Below the pieces are notes generated by a model. The model did not search any database. It was given only the letters and a program-made list of their open reading frames with translations, and was not told the origin of the DNA. 17,667 bases of DNA from an uncultured Gemella sp. (lineage in GTDB: Bacteria > Bacillota > Bacilli > Staphylococcales > Gemellaceae): positions 1 through 17,667 of the forward strand of contig CAKMQF010000125.1 in assembly GCA_927911745.1 (NCBI GenBank). Reading direction: 5' to 3'. Positions 15,910-17,667 of this stretch are shown here, piece after piece. The translations under genes and the position numbers were made by a program. Numbering within the stretch: the first letter of the stretch is position 1; each line of letters begins with the position of its first letter.

Positions 15910-17260
15910 CTATTCACTCTTTTTCTTCAATGAACGAATGACCGGTTCTTTTCTAAATGCATAATACAACTGAGCTGCCATTACAACCCATAGAATAGGT
16001 TCTACAAATATTACTCCTAAATATCCTGCACTTGGGATAATAAATATTACAAATAATATTTTCCCTAACATTTCTATAATACTTGAAACTAATGGCATCA
16101 TCTTTTGGCCTAATCCTTGCAGAGCATTTCTCAATACTAAAAGTATAGCTAAAAATGGATAAAATGCAGAACTAATCTTAAGATATAATGAAGCCTGGTA
16201 AATTAATTCTTCATCATTACTTCCCGTAATAAGTTCATTTAAATATGGACTTGCGAAAAACAGCGTAATACAGATGAAGACTGACCAAATTATCGTAACA
16301 AGCGCACCCTTACGTAATCCTTCAACTATACGACTATACTGTCTTGCTCCGAAGTTTTGCGATGTGAAAGTCGTTATAGTCGCACTCATAGATCCTACTG
16401 GAAGTAGTGAGAACATCATTATTCTTCTAGCACTTGTCTGAGCACTAATAATGACTGGACCTAAAGCATTAATCGAAGTTTGTAAGATTACTGTACCAAT
16501 CGAAACAACAGAAAACATAAGCCCCATTGCCAAACCTTGGCTAAATAAATCAGAATAAAGTTTTTTATTCCATGTGAAATGTTTTTTGTTGGAATTAAAA
16601 ATGGTGTTTTTCTACGAATATAGTTAAAACATAATACTGCAGAAATACCCTGTGAGATAATTGTTGCAACTCCAGCCGAACGTACCCCCATATGTAAATA
16701 CGCAATAAAATAAATATCTAATACAGTGTTAATAATTGCTGAAAAAATTAAGAAATATAATGCAGCCTTACTATCTCCAACTGCTCGAAGTAGTCCCGCA
16801 CACAAATTATACGCAAGAGTAACACCTACAAATACTACTATAAGATAACTATACTCATAAGATTGATCAATAATATTACTTGGTGTCCCTAGTAATTTCA
16901 GTAATGGATATAAAGTAAAATTACCTAATACAGCAATCACAATACTCAGAACTCCACCTATAACAAACGTGGCAGCTACAGCGCTCTTTAACTTTTCATA
17001 GTCCCCAGCACCGTAATGACGAGCAATAACTATACTCATACCATTTCCTATACCTAATGCAAAACCAACTACAAGTTCAAATATCGCAGCAGTAGCTCCA
17101 ACAGCAGCAAGGGACTCTTCTCCAAGGAATCTACCAACAATCATAATATCTACCGTATTATAGAGTTGCTGAAAAATATTTGCTATCATAATCGGTATCG
17201 CAAAAGCAATCATCGCCCGTAAAATCGGACCTTCTAATAAATTTACTGATGTTTTTTCAT
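15910..17260 (-). CDS. MATE-family multidrug/Na+ antiporter (frameshifted in this sequence)
   Basis: MATE transporters export drugs or metabolites in exchange for Na+ or H+. The N-terminus EGPILRAMIAFAIPIMIANI, then FQQLYNTVDIMIVGRFLG, is the family signature, and twelve hydrophobic segments fall in two similar halves. Two one-base undercalls are inferred: in the six-T run 17252-17257 just inside the start, and in the six-T run 16582-16587 mid-gene. Repairing both joins MKKTSVNLLEGPIL to the rest and links RRKTPFLIPTKKHFTWNKKL to FSQGLAMGLMFSVVSIG. The locus is 1351 bases; adding two gives 450 residues, the normal MATE size. A later ATG (17213) would drop the conserved EGPIL segment. The true start has little room for a ribosome binding site after the promoter. 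The substrate is unknown. Confidence 0.85.
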
Positions 17261-17267
17261 AAACAAT

Positions 17268-17295
17268 ATTATAGCACTTTGAAATAAAGTTTCAA
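17268..17295 (-). promoter_or_regulatory. Promoter of the MATE gene
   Basis: TTGAAA (17290-17295), 16 bases, then TGC-TATAAT (17268-17273 with the TGN extension at 17274-17276), all on the minus strand. The -10 ends only 7 bases before the A of the inferred ATG at 17260, so the transcript may begin at or next to the start codon. Confidence 0.7.
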
Positions 17296-17309
17296 GAAAA
17301 AACCTGAAA

Positions 17310-17667
17310 ACTATTCTGAAAACGGAGAAAGGCCCATCTTTCGATGAGCCATTATAATTATGAAAAAAAATATTATTAAGTTTTGTTATATTTATATTAT
17401 ATCCCACTTACCTTATATGAACTTTAGACTATAATTAAAATGAAACTAAAGTTGAAAAATTTTGAAAATAATCCCCTAAAATGGAGAAAGGCCCATCGAA
17501 AGATGAGCCATTTATATTATGAAAAAAAAATATTATTAAGTTTTGTTAATGTTTATATTATATCCCACTTACCTTACACGAACTTTAGACTATAATTAAA
17601 ATGTAATTAAAGTTGAAAAATTTTGAAAATAAACTCCTGAAATGGAGAAAGGCTCATCGAAAGATGA
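17310..17667. repeat. Tandem repeat of about 160 bp, two full units and a third cut by the window end
   Basis: The marker GGAGAAAGG occurs at 17324, 17483 and 17644, giving periods of 159 and 161 bases. Each unit holds a GGCCCATC/GATGAGCC hairpin, an A-run with TATTATTAAGTTTTGTTA, a TATAAT-like box on each strand (17557-17562 on minus, 17591-17596 on plus in unit 2), and an AACTTTA/TAAAGTT inverted repeat. Units differ at scattered bases. Sequence at 17295-17323 (CTGAAAACTATTCTGAAAAC) may be a worn end of a further unit. No gene with a ribosome binding site is seen in the 400 bases beyond the MATE start. On the minus strand the hairpin is followed by TTTCTCC, a weak terminator tail. Confidence 0.8.

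Noticed and set aside
17440..17595. A 51-codon plus-strand ORF running from repeat unit 1 into unit 2
   Set aside because: It has no ribosome binding site, a Lys-rich low-complexity product, and the matching ATG in unit 2 is followed at once by a stop.
17310..17667. CRISPR array
   Set aside because: The period is about 160 bases with the whole unit repeated, not short repeats with unique spacers, and no cas gene is present.

Overview
The window is low-GC, AT-rich DNA with Bacillota-type signals: strong AGGAGG-like ribosome binding sites, TATAAT promoters, U-tailed hairpin terminators and an rpsF-ssb-rpsR operon. The gene content and style fit the genus Gemella best, but that is recognition by eye and not a database match. 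All confident genes lie on the minus strand, so transcription runs from high to low coordinates.

Reading in the direction of transcription: (1) The right edge (about 17310-17667) carries a tandem repeat of about 160 bp, with a hairpin in each unit whose four-base loop is inverted between copies. (2) A MATE-family efflux pump (15910-17260) has its own promoter and terminator. (3) A complete type I restriction-modification operon follows: hsdM (14127-15710), hsdS (12993-14115) and hsdR (9568-12972), with a promoter before hsdM and a terminator after hsdR. (4) folP (dihydropteroate synthase, 8626-9429) has its own promoter and is followed after 20 bp by a large PLD-nuclease/SF2-helicase/DUF3427-type gene (5787-8605), ending in a long repeat-like hairpin terminator. 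(5) A 12-TM-type MFS transporter (4341-5574) has an operator-like inverted repeat inside its promoter. (6) The ribosomal operon rpsF-ssb-rpsR (2927-4073) follows, with a structured leader. (7) Next is a dNTPase-like HD-domain phosphohydrolase (1604-2821). (8) After an intergenic repeat element comes a GldA/HcxA-type hydroxycarboxylate dehydrogenase (164-1240) with a terminator.

The restriction system and the PLD-helicase flank folP, so this part of the window resembles a small defence region set in housekeeping genes. The restriction system is the only well-understood defence module. A defence role for the PLD-helicase is inferred from its domains and neighbours.

Five genes are broken by small indels, mostly in homopolymer runs: rpsF, the MFS gene, the PLD-helicase, hsdS and the MATE gene. 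I count about 11 indels. When each is repaired, every gene becomes a full-length family member of the expected size, and the net length change agrees in every case. Because rpsF is normally essential, the simplest explanation is homopolymer error in the sequence data and not gene decay. I therefore describe these as single genes. No RNA genes, CRISPR arrays or transposases were seen.
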